Shown in pieces: positions 6,496 through 16,256 of a stretch of 36,765 nucleotides of DNA. Source of the stretch: Ignavibacteriota bacterium (lineage in GTDB: Bacteria; Bacteroidota; Ignavibacteria; UBA10030; UBA6906); contig PMNE01000075.1 in NCBI GenBank assembly GCA_003162635.1, forward strand, positions 1-36,765, written 5' to 3'. The translations under genes and the position numbers were made by a program. A model generated the notes under the pieces. It saw only the letters and a list, made by a program, of their open reading frames with translations, was not told where the DNA came from and did no database searches. How positions within the stretch are numbered: position 1 is the stretch's first letter; each line of letters opens with the position of its first letter.

Positions 6496-7743
6496 TCAGA
6501 GTGGGACAACATGTGAGAGGGGCATCCCCCCCTGCGTTTCCTCCTTCGCCTCCCGCAACTGCGTGCTTCGGACCGCAAGCAAGGCGACCACCGCAAGGAG
6601 GATGCGGACGAGAAGACCCGCAAGGATATCAAGGAATCCTCCCATAAGGAAAACGAGAGTCAACGAGACCAGCGAACCCGCAAGAATGTTTCGTTCTCCC
6701 GGGGTCAGGCATCCCGACCGGAACGCCTTCCACGCCTGCCGGTAGACCGCGGCGATAACGATCGCAAGACAGACCAGAGCCGTCAGGCCGCTGTCCATAT
6801 ACACCTGAACATAGTCATTGTGCCAGCTCCCGATGCCGGGATCGGCGAGCATGTCCCGCAGGGGAAAGATCGCGGGAAAAGTCCTCAGGCCGAACCCAAA
6901 GACCGGGTGCTGGCCTGCCAGCATCCACGCGCCCCGCCACAACACGTCCCGGCCGCTCGTATTCGATCCAACCGCCGCAAGCTGCAGAAGCCGATGGGCA
7001 ATATCCGGCACGGAAACAGCGAGGATCACCATCACCACGACGAACCCAAGGATCAACTTCCTCTCACGCACGATCCCGGCAATGACGATTGCCGCTGCCA
7101 TACCCACCCAGTGGAGGCGGTCGAAGGTGAAGATGATCCCAGCCGCAATCGCGAGGCACGATGCGATCCAGGCGACCCGTGATTCCAGGAACCCCCGCCT
7201 TCCACCGGAAAAAAGAGCCAACGGAAGCACAAGCGACAGGTACAATCCGAGAGTGTAGTAGCCCGACGTCGACGATGAAGCCCTGGCTTCCGCACCGACA
7301 AGGTATTTCACCGAACCATACAGCGCGGCGATGACTGCGGCTGCGACGGTGATCTTCCACAGGACGGTGATCTCCTCCTCCATCGCGTCGAACCGGATCG
7401 CATGCGTCACAACAAAGAACAGAAGGTAAAAGACGATCTCCTTGTGCAGCGCCGGCAGACTAAGCGCAGGATCGATCGACAAAGGGATCGCCGCACATCT
7501 CGCGGCAACAAATGCCAGGAGCGGAATGTCGAGGGGCGTCCGGCGGAACGATTTCCCTTTCGATGCGACAATTCCCCACACCCAGGCCGCCGCGGCGACT
7601 GCAAACGCAACCTGCACCAGTGCAATCGAAAAGATCATGGAAGCCGCAAGAACGGCCACCCCGGCCCACACGACCTTCTCGTGCACCGCCTCCCGCCTCC
7701 GCCATCCGTTGCGGAGTTGACCGATCACTCCTCGCTTCAGCAT
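6496..7743 (-). CDS. O-antigen ligase / polymerase family membrane protein (Wzy_C domain)
   Basis: A 415-residue polytopic membrane protein with around ten or more hydrophobic segments. A periplasmic loop near residues 270-315 contains GRDVLWRGAWMLAGQHPVFGFGLRTF and then SWHNDYVQVYMDSGL, the conserved H-N-x-Y/E pattern of the Wzy_C/WaaL family. Members ligate undecaprenyl-linked O-antigen to lipid A core or polymerise repeat units. Ligase versus polymerase cannot be decided by sequence alone. The start overlaps the upstream ABC transporter stop by one base, and a GT2 gene follows after 6 bases, placing it in an LPS assembly operon. Confidence 0.82.
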   Translation of the reverse strand: MLKRGVIGQLRNGWRRREAVHEKVVWAGVAVLAASMIFSIALVQVAFAVAAAAWVWGIVASKGKSFRRTPLDIPLLAFVAARCAAIPLSIDPALSLPALHKEIVFYLLFFVVTHAIRFDAMEEEITVLWKITVAAAVIAALYGSVKYLVGAEARASSSTSGYYTLGLYLSLVLPLALFSGGRRGFLESRVAWIASCLAIAAGIIFTFDRLHWVGMAAAIVIAGIVRERKLILGFVVVMVILAVSVPDIAHRLLQLAAVGSNTSGRDVLWRGAWMLAGQHPVFGFGLRTFPAIFPLRDMLADPGIGSWHNDYVQVYMDSGLTALVCLAIVIAAVYRQAWKAFRSGCLTPGERNILAGSLVSLTLVFLMGGFLDILAGLLVRILLAVVALLAVRSTQLREAKEETQGGMPLSHVVPL

Positions 7744-9581
7744 CAGAGCGCAAACTGCAGTTCGTACAACTTCTTGTACAACCCGCCGGGCGAGTTCAAC
7801 AGCTCTTCATGTCCTCCCATTTCCACGATCCGCCCGCCGTCGATGACCACGATTCTGTTCGCCCGCTGGATGGTGGAGAGCCGGTGGGCGATCACGATGG
7901 ACGTGCGTCCCGCCATCAGGTTTTCAATGGCCTGCTGCACAAGGACCTCCGATTCGGTATCCAGGGCTGAAGTGGCTTCATCCAGGATCAGGATCGGGGG
8001 ATTCTTCAGGATGGCGCGGGCAAGCGAAAGACGCTGGCGCTCGCCGCCCGAGATCTTCACGCCCCGCTCTCCGATGGTTGAATCATACCCCTGGGGCATC
8101 TCCGACACGAACGCATGCGCGTTCGCTGCACGGGCCGCGGCGATGATCTTCTCGATGGGACATCCCTCGAGTCCGTAGGCGATGTTGTTTCGGACGGTGT
8201 CATTGAAGAGGATCGTTTCCTGCGTCACGATCCCGATCAGCTCCCGGAGCGACTTGACCGGGACCTGCCGCAGGTCGACGCCGTCGATAAGGATGCGCCC
8301 TTTCACGGGGTCATAGAACCTCGGCACCAGATCGACAAGGGTCGATTTCCCCGCTCCGCTCGGCCCGACGATCGCCACGACCTCCCCTTTCCGGATCGTG
8401 AGCGAGATATCGTGCAACACGGCATCGCCGCTTTTGTAGCTGAAGGAAACATGCTCGAACCGGAGATCCGCGTTGAAGCCATCCAAAGGGGTCGGTGACG
8501 CCACATCACGGATATTGGGCTCGGTATCGAGAATCTCGAACGCCCGCTTCCCCGCCGCCGACGCCTCCTGAATCCTGTTGTTCACATTGCTCAGCTCCTT
8601 GATCGGAGGCATCAGCTGGAAGATCGCAAAAAGAAAGCCGAGAAATTCGCTGGCCGACATGCTGCCATGGAGAAGAACCTGCATACCGCCGTACCAGACA
8701 ATCACGGCACCTGCAGCCGCGCTCAGGAACTCCGTCGTGGGAGAAGCGATGTTCCTGATGTTGGTCACCCGGAGAATGGTCCGGAAGTACGCATTACTTT
8801 CCTTTGCAAACTTCCTGTTCTCAAACTCCTCCATCCCGAACGCCTTCACCACCTTGACCCCCGATATCGTCTCATGCACCACCGAGGTCAGATCCGCGAT
8901 TCGCGCCTGGGCCAGACCGCTCTCGTTGTGGACACGGCGGCCAACCCCGGCGATCACGAGGAGCACGAGGGGAAAGACGACGAAGGCAATCAGCGTCAGT
9001 TGCCAGCTGATGCTCAGCGTGATGGCGAGATAGACGATGATCAGGAGGGGTTCCCGGATCATCGTCTGGAAAGTCGCCGACACCCCCGTATTGATAATCG
9101 GGATGTCATTCATGATCCGCGAGATCAGGTTCCCGGTCCGCTCATTCGTGAAATAAGCAAGGGGGAGTTCGTGGATGTGCCGGTACAGGGCGTTCCGCAG
9201 ATCGCGCGTGAGTCCCTGCTCAACGTAGATCATCAGGTTGGATTGGATATACCCAAAGACGTTCTTGATGAAGAATGCTCCCACCATCACCAAACAGACA
9301 TTCAGGAGGGAATCGGCGGGATTGGGACGGAAGACCAGCTCCTGAAACGCCCCTGCCAGCGCATCCTTGGCTCCAAGGAGCCACCCCGGGAGGAACGACG
9401 GCCCTGTCGAAGCCGCGGCATGGGCGGCGGTGTTCCCGGCGAACAATGTCTGGAGCAGCGGGATGGTCAGGTAGATCGAGACCCCGCTGAAGATCGAGAA
9501 GAAGATCGAACAGACGATCGAGAGGACCAACGCAAGACGGTAGGGCCGGATATAGGCAAAGATGCGAACGTAGATGTTCAT
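7743..9581 (-). CDS. MsbA-like ABC exporter (fused membrane and ATPase domains)
   Basis: A 612-residue half-transporter: six membrane helices over about residues 1-330, then an ATPase domain with Walker A GPSGAGKST (near 405), Q-loop VTQETILFNDTV, signature ISGGERQRLSLARAIL, Walker B ILILDEATSALD and H-loop IAHRLST. This is the lipid-flippase branch of type IV exporters; with LPS genes on both sides it probably flips lipid A-core or another glycolipid. The start at 9581 (NIYVRIFAYIRPYRL follows Met) is chosen because it forms an ATGA overlap with the upstream GT2 stop. A longer in-frame version starting at 9668 would overlap that gene by about 90 bases and adds a non-conserved tail. No Shine-Dalgarno is visible, which fits coupling. 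Confidence 0.93.
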   Translation of the reverse strand: MNIYVRIFAYIRPYRLALVLSIVCSIFFSIFSGVSIYLTIPLLQTLFAGNTAAHAAASTGPSFLPGWLLGAKDALAGAFQELVFRPNPADSLLNVCLVMVGAFFIKNVFGYIQSNLMIYVEQGLTRDLRNALYRHIHELPLAYFTNERTGNLISRIMNDIPIINTGVSATFQTMIREPLLIIVYLAITLSISWQLTLIAFVVFPLVLLVIAGVGRRVHNESGLAQARIADLTSVVHETISGVKVVKAFGMEEFENRKFAKESNAYFRTILRVTNIRNIASPTTEFLSAAAGAVIVWYGGMQVLLHGSMSASEFLGFLFAIFQLMPPIKELSNVNNRIQEASAAGKRAFEILDTEPNIRDVASPTPLDGFNADLRFEHVSFSYKSGDAVLHDISLTIRKGEVVAIVGPSGAGKSTLVDLVPRFYDPVKGRILIDGVDLRQVPVKSLRELIGIVTQETILFNDTVRNNIAYGLEGCPIEKIIAAARAANAHAFVSEMPQGYDSTIGERGVKISGGERQRLSLARAILKNPPILILDEATSALDTESEVLVQQAIENLMAGRTSIVIAHRLSTIQRANRIVVIDGGRIVEMGGHEELLNSPGGLYKKLYELQFAL

Positions 9582-10399
9582 CGGATTCGCCGCATAGCGT
9601 GAAGGTCCTCGTTCGTCATTGGGGGAAGATGACCCTTCCCTTCCTGCAGGCGCATCCTGTATTCCCACAGCTTGGCGTAGAGAACAAGTGCATACGTCCC
9701 GTCGAGAAGAGCGAGAACAAAGCCATGAAACCCGTCGCGATATCCCTTCAGCGAGATAAAGCGGCGGAGGAAATGGGCAACCGGGCTGAGAAAGAGGTTG
9801 TACCAGGAAGCCCGCGCTTCCGGATTCCGCGCGAGGCGATTGGAGAGCTCAAGTGATGTGTAGTCGTTCATCCGCTCCAGATATGCGTGGATCGTATCGT
9901 ACGTATAGTGGTAGACGGGGCCGCTCATGCGTCCGCGGGGTCCGGAAACCGAGAAGCCGCCGTGGACTTCCGCATGCATGGCGACGGCGTCCTTTCTTCG
10001 CAGAAGGCGGAGCTGATAGTCCGGAAACCATCCGCCATGTTCGATCCACCTGCCGAAGGCCTGCGGCTTGCGCAGTATCTCGAAGGCCGCATACGGAGTT
10101 CCGGAGGCGAGCATGCCCCTGATTTCATCGGCAAGGGGCTCCGATACCTCCTCATCGGCATCAAGGAAGAGGATCCAATCGCCGGTGGCCTCGCGGATCC
10201 CAAGCTCCATCTGCCGCGTGGACCCCCGGTAACGATGCTGGAACACTTTCTCGGTGAACCGCCGGGCAGTCTCCATCGTCCCGTCGCTGCTGAAGGAATC
10301 GACGACAACGATCTCGTCGGCCCAGCGGACACTCCCGAGGCAGCGGGGTATGTTGCGTTCCTCGTTAAGCGTGATCGTGATGACGGAGAGCGTTTCCAT
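9578..10399 (-). CDS. GT2 glycosyltransferase, LPS core WaaE/KdtX-like (second copy)
   Basis: A 273-residue GT-A enzyme with TLSVITITLNEERNIPRCL, EIVVVDSFSSDGT and D-x-D at 80-82 (FLDADEE). The HGGWFPDYQLRLLRR motif mirrors that of the GT2 at 5692-6489, so the two are paralogues flanking the MsbA-like and O-antigen ligase family genes. The ATG at 10399 lies four bases after the leuS stop (TGA-ATTA-ATG). A TTG start at 10426 inside leuS is possible but less likely. No Shine-Dalgarno sequence is seen. It probably adds a sugar to the LPS core on the cytosolic side; donor and acceptor are unknown. Confidence 0.88.
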   Translation of the reverse strand: METLSVITITLNEERNIPRCLGSVRWADEIVVVDSFSSDGTMETARRFTEKVFQHRYRGSTRQMELGIREATGDWILFLDADEEVSEPLADEIRGMLASGTPYAAFEILRKPQAFGRWIEHGGWFPDYQLRLLRRKDAVAMHAEVHGGFSVSGPRGRMSGPVYHYTYDTIHAYLERMNDYTSLELSNRLARNPEARASWYNLFLSPVAHFLRRFISLKGYRDGFHGFVLALLDGTYALVLYAKLWEYRMRLQEGKGHLPPMTNEDLHAMRRIR

Positions 10400-10403
10400 T
10401 AAT

Positions 10404-12980
10404 TCAGCGAACAACAATGTTGACAAGTTTGTTTTTCACCACAATCGCCTTGACGACCTGCTTGCCATCGATATGCCTTTTCACGCCGTCGTCCGCCAGG
10501 GCCATCGCCTCGAGATCCTTTTCGGCAAGATCAACCGGGGCAGTGAGCTTCCCCCGGACCTTGCCGTTCACCTGAAATACGATTTCCGTGATTTCCTGGC
10601 GGAGTTTTGTCGCGTCATAGGAGGGCCATGGCTCGTACGCGAGAGATGTGGCATGTCCGAGCTTTTCCCAAAGTTCTTCCGCGATATGGGGGGCAAAGGG
10701 AGAAAGGAGGAGGATAAACGGCTCCAGGAGCTGCCTCGGCCGCTTTTCCGCCTTCATCACCTCGTTGACAAAAATCATCATCTGGGAGATTGCGGTATTG
10801 AAGTGAAGCCCCTCGACATCATCTCCAACCTTCTTTATCGTAAAATGATAAAGCGTTTCTAATTCAGAAGTTACAGGAATCGTCTGAATTGCAGGATCGA
10901 TGTTCCCTTCGTCTGTCATATAGAGCCGCCAGACGCGGTTGAGGAATCGGGACACACCCTCGACACCCCTCGTGCTCCATGGCTTCATCTCTTCCAAAGG
11001 CCCCATAAACATCTCAAAAAGGCGGAGAGAGTCGGCACCGTACTCCGCCACCACATCGTCCGGATTGACTACATTGCCACGCGACTTTGACATCTTCCGT
11101 GAATCCTCGCCAAGGATGATCCCCTGGTGGCGGAGCTTCAGGAACGGCTCCCTGGTGCTCACGTGCCCAAGGTCATAGAGCACCTTGTGCCAGAAGCGGG
11201 CGTACATGAGATGAAGGACGGCGTGTTCCGCCCCGCCGACGTACAGATCGACGGGCATCCACGCCTTCTCCAGCTCCGGGTCACAGAATTGCTTTTCATT
11301 CTTCGGGTCAAGGTACCGCAGGTAGTACCAGCACGAACCCGCCCACTGGGGCATGGTGTTCGTCTCGCGCCGGCCCATCCGTCCCTCTCCATCCTTCACG
11401 TTCACCCATTCCCCGGCGAGAGCAAGGGGGGACTCTGTTGTGCCGCTCGGCTGGAATTTCTTGAGATCCGGAAGAAGCAGCGGCAGTTGATCCTCCGGCA
11501 CGGCTTCCATCGTTCCATCGTCATAATGGATGATGGGGATCGGTTCGCCCCAGTAACGCTGCCGTGAAAAGAGCCAGTCACGGAGCTTGTACTGAACGGT
11601 CGCCGCGCCGATGCGTTTTTCCTCCAGCCAGCGGACGATCTTCTCCTTTGCCGCTTCCGTGGGGAGTCCATCGAGGCAAATTTCCGCGTTGGCCGAGTTC
11701 ATCGCTGTTCCTTCGCCGGTGAACGCATCGACAGTAAGATCGCCTCCCCGGACCACGGGAACAATCGGGAGGTTGAATTTCCTGGCGAAGGCATAATCGC
11801 GCGCGTCATGCCCGGGAACGGCCATGATCGCCCCTGTGCCGTATCCCATCAGAACATAATCCGCAATCCAGACGGGAATGTCGCGTCCTGTCGCGGGGTT
11901 CGTCACGCACCCGCCGGTCCATACGCCGGTCTTCTCCGTCTCGATCCCCCTCTCCATGTCGCTTTTCCCCGCCGCCTCCTTCTTGTATTCTTCGACGGCC
12001 TCCTTCTGCGAGGGAACGGTCATCCGCGGGACCAGCGGATGTTCCGGAGCAAGAACCATGTAGGTAGCCCCGAAGAGCGTATCCGGTCTCGTGGTAAAGA
12101 CGCGCATCTTCTCGTCGATCGCACTGCACCGGAAATCGATCTCCGCCCCTTCGGAGCGGCCGATCCAATTCCGCTGCTGTTCCAGCGTCGACGGCGGCCA
12201 GTCCAGGTCCTTTGCATCTTCCAGCAGGCGTTCCGCGTAAGCCGTGATACGCATCATCCACTGTTTCATCGGGCGCCGTTCGACCGTATATCCTTTATCG
12301 GCCCATTCGGCCACCTCCTCGTTTGCCAGCACGGTCCCCAGCCCTTCGCACCAGTTCACCGGAATCTCGGCAACGAACGCCAGGCGAAACGCCGCGAGAA
12401 TTTCCTGTTGTCGCAGCTTCGACATCCTCCCCCATTCATCGGCGGAGAACGCCGGGAGAGATGAAAATCGCCGCGACCCGTTTGTCGCGAACTCGGCACT
12501 CAGGTCCCCGATAGGCCGCGCGCGCCGCATTTCCCGGTCGTACCACGAGCCATACATTTTGAGGAAGATCCACTGTGTCCATTTGTAGTATCCCGGATCC
12601 GTGGTATCGACCTCGCGCGACCAATCGTAGCTCAGGCCGAGCATTTTAATCTGGCGGCGAAACGTCGCGATATTGTCGGCTGTGGTGATGCGCGGGTGAA
12701 TATTCGTCTGCATCGCATACCGTTCCGCTGGCAATCCGAAAGCGTCCCATCCGATCGGATGGAGCACATTGAAGCCCTTCATCCTCCTGTAGCGGGAGAA
12801 GATGTCCGTCGCCGTGTATCCTTCGGGATGGCCGACATGCAGTCCGGCACCGGACGGGTAAGGATACATATCAAGGATATAAGCTTTCGGTTTCCCGGGA
12901 GTGAATCTCGTCAGGAACGTTTGGTGCATGTCCCAGTAGTCCTGCCACTTCCGCTCAATTGCTAAAAAGGGATACGCCAT
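10404..12980 (-). CDS. leuS: Leucyl-tRNA synthetase
   Basis: An 858-residue class I synthetase that charges tRNA-Leu. HIGH-type motif HVGH is at residues 48-51 in [16 protein letters not shown], and KMSKS is at 629-633 ([12 protein letters not shown]). The CP1 editing region has [14 protein letters not shown]. About residues 148-205 (SWYD to AEIPVNWC) hold an insertion relative to the E. coli enzyme, a form I associate with Bacteroidota LeuRS. The start at 12980 ([15 protein letters not shown] follows Met) aligns with family N-termini; an 82-residue in-frame upstream extension is unlike LeuRS and overlaps the recombinase gene. It lies 85 bases after the recombinase and four before a GT2 gene, an odd setting for a synthetase. 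Confidence 0.97.
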   Translation of the reverse strand: MAYPFLAIERKWQDYWDMHQTFLTRFTPGKPKAYILDMYPYPSGAGLHVGHPEGYTATDIFSRYRRMKGFNVLHPIGWDAFGLPAERYAMQTNIHPRITTADNIATFRRQIKMLGLSYDWSREVDTTDPGYYKWTQWIFLKMYGSWYDREMRRARPIGDLSAEFATNGSRRFSSLPAFSADEWGRMSKLRQQEILAAFRLAFVAEIPVNWCEGLGTVLANEEVAEWADKGYTVERRPMKQWMMRITAYAERLLEDAKDLDWPPSTLEQQRNWIGRSEGAEIDFRCSAIDEKMRVFTTRPDTLFGATYMVLAPEHPLVPRMTVPSQKEAVEEYKKEAAGKSDMERGIETEKTGVWTGGCVTNPATGRDIPVWIADYVLMGYGTGAIMAVPGHDARDYAFARKFNLPIVPVVRGGDLTVDAFTGEGTAMNSANAEICLDGLPTEAAKEKIVRWLEEKRIGAATVQYKLRDWLFSRQRYWGEPIPIIHYDDGTMEAVPEDQLPLLLPDLKKFQPSGTTESPLALAGEWVNVKDGEGRMGRRETNTMPQWAGSCWYYLRYLDPKNEKQFCDPELEKAWMPVDLYVGGAEHAVLHLMYARFWHKVLYDLGHVSTREPFLKLRHQGIILGEDSRKMSKSRGNVVNPDDVVAEYGADSLRLFEMFMGPLEEMKPWSTRGVEGVSRFLNRVWRLYMTDEGNIDPAIQTIPVTSELETLYHFTIKKVGDDVEGLHFNTAISQMMIFVNEVMKAEKRPRQLLEPFILLLSPFAPHIAEELWEKLGHATSLAYEPWPSYDATKLRQEITEIVFQVNGKVRGKLTAPVDLAEKDLEAMALADDGVKRHIDGKQVVKAIVVKNKLVNIVVR

Positions 12981-13065
12981 GTCTTCTGGAGAATGTCCGC
13001 AAGAGTGATGGTTGTGCCGTCTCTCCCCCGCCGCCGCCGGCAAGCGCGGCGTCAGCATGAAGGTC

Positions 13066-13983
13066 CTACCCTGTTCGTTGATCCTCAGAGCGTGGAAGGT
13101 ATAACCGCGCCGTCGCCAGACTCCCCAGGCGGAGGTGTTCCCGAATCGCATCCGCCGATGCGCCCGTGCCCGCAAGGAAACGGGCGGCCGTATGGCGGAG
13201 GGAATACGGAGTAACGTGGCGTCCATCCGCCCCCTCGATTCCAGTCCGCCGGAGGTAAAGCATAACCCGGTCCCTGACTCCCCGCGTCGTCATTCTCTTT
13301 CCCCGGGTCCTGTTCCCGGCGCTGGTAAAGAGCGGCTCGGCCGATCCGGAGGCGGGACGGGCGAGGAGGTAGTCCTCCAGCGATCCACACACATCCTCCG
13401 GTACCCTGACTGTCTGGTCCTTCTTCGTTCGTCCCTTCCCCTGAACAGCGAGGAACGCTCCCTCCTCATTCCGCGTGAGATCGCCGATATTCGCCCGGAT
13501 GATCTCTATCTCAGAGAGAGCGCATCCCAGCATGAGCTTCATGAACGCGAAGTCCCTTTTCCCCCGTTCGTCCCCTCTGCCGACAGAAGCGAGCAACGCG
13601 CCAACCTGCTCAGGCGAGAGAAAAGCGCGCGTATGAAGACGCGGCCTGCTGTTCCCGCGGACCTCGAGGGCGGCGTTGCGCGCAATCGTCCCCCGATGGG
13701 CAAGGTATTCGCCGAAGCGCCGGAGCGCCGTCAGATACGTGGAGACCGAGACAGGCGAGAGTTTCCTGCCGGCCGCAAGGTATCGTTTGTACTGCACGAT
13801 TTCCTGCAGGGTGAAATCCGTTCCCCCGCGCCGGCCGGCCCATCGGAGGAATTCCCGCAAGGCCCGCTCATACGTCCCTCGCGTCTCGGGTCTTCTCCTC
13901 TTCAGACTCCGCAGAAATCCCTTCTGGTCTCTCGCGAGAGAAGCCGGGGAAAGATGCCGTCGTGTATGGGCGCCGTGTGCCAT
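13066..13983 (-). CDS. Degenerate XerC/D-like tyrosine recombinase
   Basis: A 305-residue two-domain protein: an N-terminal SAM-like DNA-binding domain (about residues 15-110) and a C-terminal phage-integrase domain (about 120-300). Compared with XerD, the catalytic Lys (K183, GKGRTKK), second Arg (R263 in SLRHT) and Tyr nucleophile (Y295) are kept. The first catalytic Arg is Ala155 (GCALSE instead of GLRxSE), the HxxR His is Tyr260 and the third His is Leu286. Three of six catalytic residues are therefore substituted, so normal strand exchange is doubtful. The ATG at 13983 lies just after a TTG-N20-TAAATT promoter; an in-frame TTG at 14082 would overlap the SpoIIE gene. No att sites or inverted repeats surround it. 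It is followed by leuS. Confidence 0.85.
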   Translation of the reverse strand: MAHGAHTRRHLSPASLARDQKGFLRSLKRRRPETRGTYERALREFLRWAGRRGGTDFTLQEIVQYKRYLAAGRKLSPVSVSTYLTALRRFGEYLAHRGTIARNAALEVRGNSRPRLHTRAFLSPEQVGALLASVGRGDERGKRDFAFMKLMLGCALSEIEIIRANIGDLTRNEEGAFLAVQGKGRTKKDQTVRVPEDVCGSLEDYLLARPASGSAEPLFTSAGNRTRGKRMTTRGVRDRVMLYLRRTGIEGADGRHVTPYSLRHTAARFLAGTGASADAIREHLRLGSLATARLYLPRSEDQRTG

Positions 13984-13995
13984 GTCTGCAATAAC

Positions 13996-14026
13996 AGAAT
14001 TTACCCTTTTTGCGTCAGGAAAGCAA
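13996..14026 (-). promoter_or_regulatory. Promoter of the recombinase-leuS operon, TTG-N20-TAAATTCT
   Basis: On the minus strand TTG at 14026-14024 is followed after 20 bases by TAAATTCT (14003-13996). It sits in the gap between the SpoIIE stop (14066) and the recombinase ATG (13983). Only about 12 bases separate the -7 box from the ATG, so the leader would be very short. It may drive the whole run down to nadK. Confidence 0.65.
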
Positions 14027-14065
14027 ACTGCGGCGCGGGAAGCGTGCGGGATGTGCACGGCAGGA

Positions 14066-15823
14066 TCAGCGGATTTTGACAACCATCATGGTGATATCAT
14101 CCGACTGGGGGGCGCCGCTGGTATGGAGGGCGACGTCATCATGGATCGCCCGGACGACGGATGGCGCGTCCTCCCCATGGACGCGGTGCAGGACCCGTTC
14201 GAGGCGCTCTTCCCCATACTCCTGTTGCTGCGCGTTCATGGCCTCGCTGACACCGTCGGTGAAGAGGACAAGCATATCCCCTCCCCTCAGCGAAATAACC
14301 CCCTCTTCATACGCAACCGGAGTTTTCATCACCCCGAGGATCATCCCCCCTTTTTCCAGCCGCCCGCTTGTGCCGTCGTCGTGGATGACATACGGATAGT
14401 TGTGTCCCGCGTTGACATAGGTGAGAGTCATGTCCCGGTGATTGATGGCGCCCCAGAAAAACGTGACGAACTTGTCTCCGCCCGTGTTCTCGCACATCAG
14501 GTCGTTCACCCTGCCGGTGAGCTCGCCGAGACTGAGTCCAAGGGGAACCAGCGCGCGGATGGTCGCCTGCAGGTTGGCCATCAGGAGCGCCGCCGGCGAC
14601 CCCTTTCCCGAGACATCACCGATCGCAATGATGTGGCGTCCATCACTCGTCCTCAGAACATCGTAGTAATCCCCCCCCACCTGTTTCGACGAGACGTTCG
14701 TTGCGCTGATCTGAAACCCGGGAATCTCGGGGATCACGCTCGGGAGCAGTCCCTTCTGGATCTCGCGCGCGATGAGCAACTCGTCCTCGAGCTTCTGCTT
14801 CTCGATTGCTTCCTTGAACAGGCGGGCATTTTCCAGGGAAATGATCGCAAGGTTACCGAGCGATGCAACGAACTCGAGGTCCCCCTCGCTGAACTGTTCC
14901 CGGCTGAGCTTGTCGCCGAGCAGCAGCAATCCCCGCGCCTCTCCCTTCAGTTCGATCGGAACCAGGACCGACAGCGTCAGCGAATCCAGCACGGGGCGCG
15001 GATCGACCGGTCCCCTGACAACAAGATCTTTGGTGAAGGTCGGACCTTTGATTCGTGCAAGGAGGGAAAGGAGTTCCCCTTGCGGCGGCGGTCCGTCGAT
15101 CTTCGAGGCCACGACATTCATGTCAGGACCGTTCTTCACGCAGATCACATAACGCCGGACACCGATCTGGCCAAGGAGTGAAAAGACGAGAAGTCGCACA
15201 AGCTTCTCGGGATCAAGTAACGCGCTGAACTCCCTCCCCAGCTCCGACAGGGTGCCCAATTCCTGCACCCGCCTGTCAAGATTCCGATTGACGCGTTGCA
15301 GCTCGCCGATCATCTGCGACTTCTCGATGGCAGTGGCGGAGATGTTCGCCAGCGAACGCAGGTACGTGATCTCCCTGGCATGGAGTTTCTTGCGGGCCAG
15401 CCGTTCACCAAATCCCAGGAAGCCGATGGTCCTTTCCGCGATCACCAGCGGCAGGACGATCGTCACCCCCTCGTCCTGGAGACTTCGCACCCATGGATGC
15501 TTTTTCCCGTCCAAGGAAGAGACGGCGAATGAACCGGCAGGCAGCGATCGGATGGTCCATTGTGTGCCGCGGAGAGCTGAGGGAAATCCCTTGACGGTTT
15601 CGACCCCGTAACTATTCCCGTCCCGCCTCAGGGCAACGAGGCCGCGCGTCGAGAGGATCTTCCCCATGATCGTCAGGAGAATATGGCTCAGGATGAAGTC
15701 GAGCTCCAACGAGGAGTTGATGACCTTGCTGAATTCGAAGAGGGCGGCGTGATCAAAGTGGCTGCTCTCTGCGTCGTCGCCCTGCGCGGCGGGTCCTGTG
15801 TGTCGGCGTTGCTGCCTGGGCAT
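14066..15823 (-). CDS. Cytosolic GAF-domain SpoIIE/RsbU-type PP2C phosphatase
   Basis: A 585-residue protein without membrane segments. A first GAF-like domain spans about residues 25-170 and a second about 190-340, joined by a helix, followed by a linker helix (QKLEDELLIAREIQKGLLP) and a SpoIIE-type PP2C domain. Metal-binding landmarks are GGDYYD at 383-388, AIGDVSGKG, LFTDGVSEA and the terminal SDDITMMVV. Such phosphatases dephosphorylate STAS antagonists and so release sigma factors. The GAF domains probably sense a cytosolic ligand or partner. Met at 15823 is chosen because it follows the HATPase stop by 13 bases; the frame stays open upstream into that gene. It is the last gene of the partner-switching cluster. 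Confidence 0.92.
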   Translation of the reverse strand: MPRQQRRHTGPAAQGDDAESSHFDHAALFEFSKVINSSLELDFILSHILLTIMGKILSTRGLVALRRDGNSYGVETVKGFPSALRGTQWTIRSLPAGSFAVSSLDGKKHPWVRSLQDEGVTIVLPLVIAERTIGFLGFGERLARKKLHAREITYLRSLANISATAIEKSQMIGELQRVNRNLDRRVQELGTLSELGREFSALLDPEKLVRLLVFSLLGQIGVRRYVICVKNGPDMNVVASKIDGPPPQGELLSLLARIKGPTFTKDLVVRGPVDPRPVLDSLTLSVLVPIELKGEARGLLLLGDKLSREQFSEGDLEFVASLGNLAIISLENARLFKEAIEKQKLEDELLIAREIQKGLLPSVIPEIPGFQISATNVSSKQVGGDYYDVLRTSDGRHIIAIGDVSGKGSPAALLMANLQATIRALVPLGLSLGELTGRVNDLMCENTGGDKFVTFFWGAINHRDMTLTYVNAGHNYPYVIHDDGTSGRLEKGGMILGVMKTPVAYEEGVISLRGGDMLVLFTDGVSEAMNAQQQEYGEERLERVLHRVHGEDAPSVVRAIHDDVALHTSGAPQSDDITMMVVKIR

Positions 15824-15836
15824 GACGAAGGGAAGC

Positions 15837-16253
15837 CTATGGGAGGTACTTGGTAAGGCGGACTTCGTTGAGTTTTCCCGGTGCAATGTCGAACTCAACC
15901 TTATCCATCAGCGACTTCATGAGGTAGACGCCGAGCCCGCCGCGGCGGTAGTGGGAAAGATATTCCTTCATATCGGGGCTATGAAGACGCGCAGGGTTGA
16001 ATTGGTTGCCGGAATCCCGAATGACGACCTGAAATGCGCGTTTCTCGGCCGCGACGGCGACCTTGATGGTCTTCTTCGGGTCGAACTGGTACGCATGCTT
16101 GATGATATTCGTGCATGCCTCATCGACCGCCAGCGCTATCTTGCTGACGTCTTCGTCGTTGAATCCGAACGAGCGCGCGGCCGCGGAAACAAACTCCCGC
16201 ACGGCGATCAACCGTTCGGTCCGGCTCTCAATTTGTATGCTGCCGTCTTTCAC
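15837..16253 (-). CDS. RsbW/SpoIIAB-like anti-sigma HATPase (serine kinase)
   Basis: A 138-residue GHKL-fold protein. The N-box is ALAVDEACTNIIKHAY (about 41-56), G1 is IRDSGNQFNP, and the glycine-rich lid is RRGGLGVYLMKSLMD. No histidine-kinase phosphoacceptor domain is present, so it belongs to the anti-sigma kinase family that binds a sigma factor and phosphorylates the STAS antagonist. It starts 3 bases after the STAS gene and precedes the cytosolic phosphatase. No sigma factor gene is found in the window, so the target may be encoded elsewhere or may not be a sigma factor. Confidence 0.92.
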   Translation of the reverse strand: MKDGSIQIESRTERLIAVREFVSAAARSFGFNDEDVSKIALAVDEACTNIIKHAYQFDPKKTIKVAVAAEKRAFQVVIRDSGNQFNPARLHSPDMKEYLSHYRRGGLGVYLMKSLMDKVEFDIAPGKLNEVRLTKYLP

Positions 16254-16256
16254 AGT

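Noticed and set aside
13021-13065. GC-rich inverted repeat between the recombinase and leuS as a terminator
   Set aside because: There is no following T-run, the pairing is short, and leuS follows closely.
13066-13983. Recombinase considered as integrase of a mobile element or integron
   Set aside because: No terminal repeats, attachment site or cargo genes were seen next to it, and both sides are housekeeping or regulatory genes.
13676-15181. A 501-codon open frame on the plus strand across the recombinase and phosphatase
   Set aside because: Antisense to two genes with clear motifs; no domain and no ribosome binding site or promoter.
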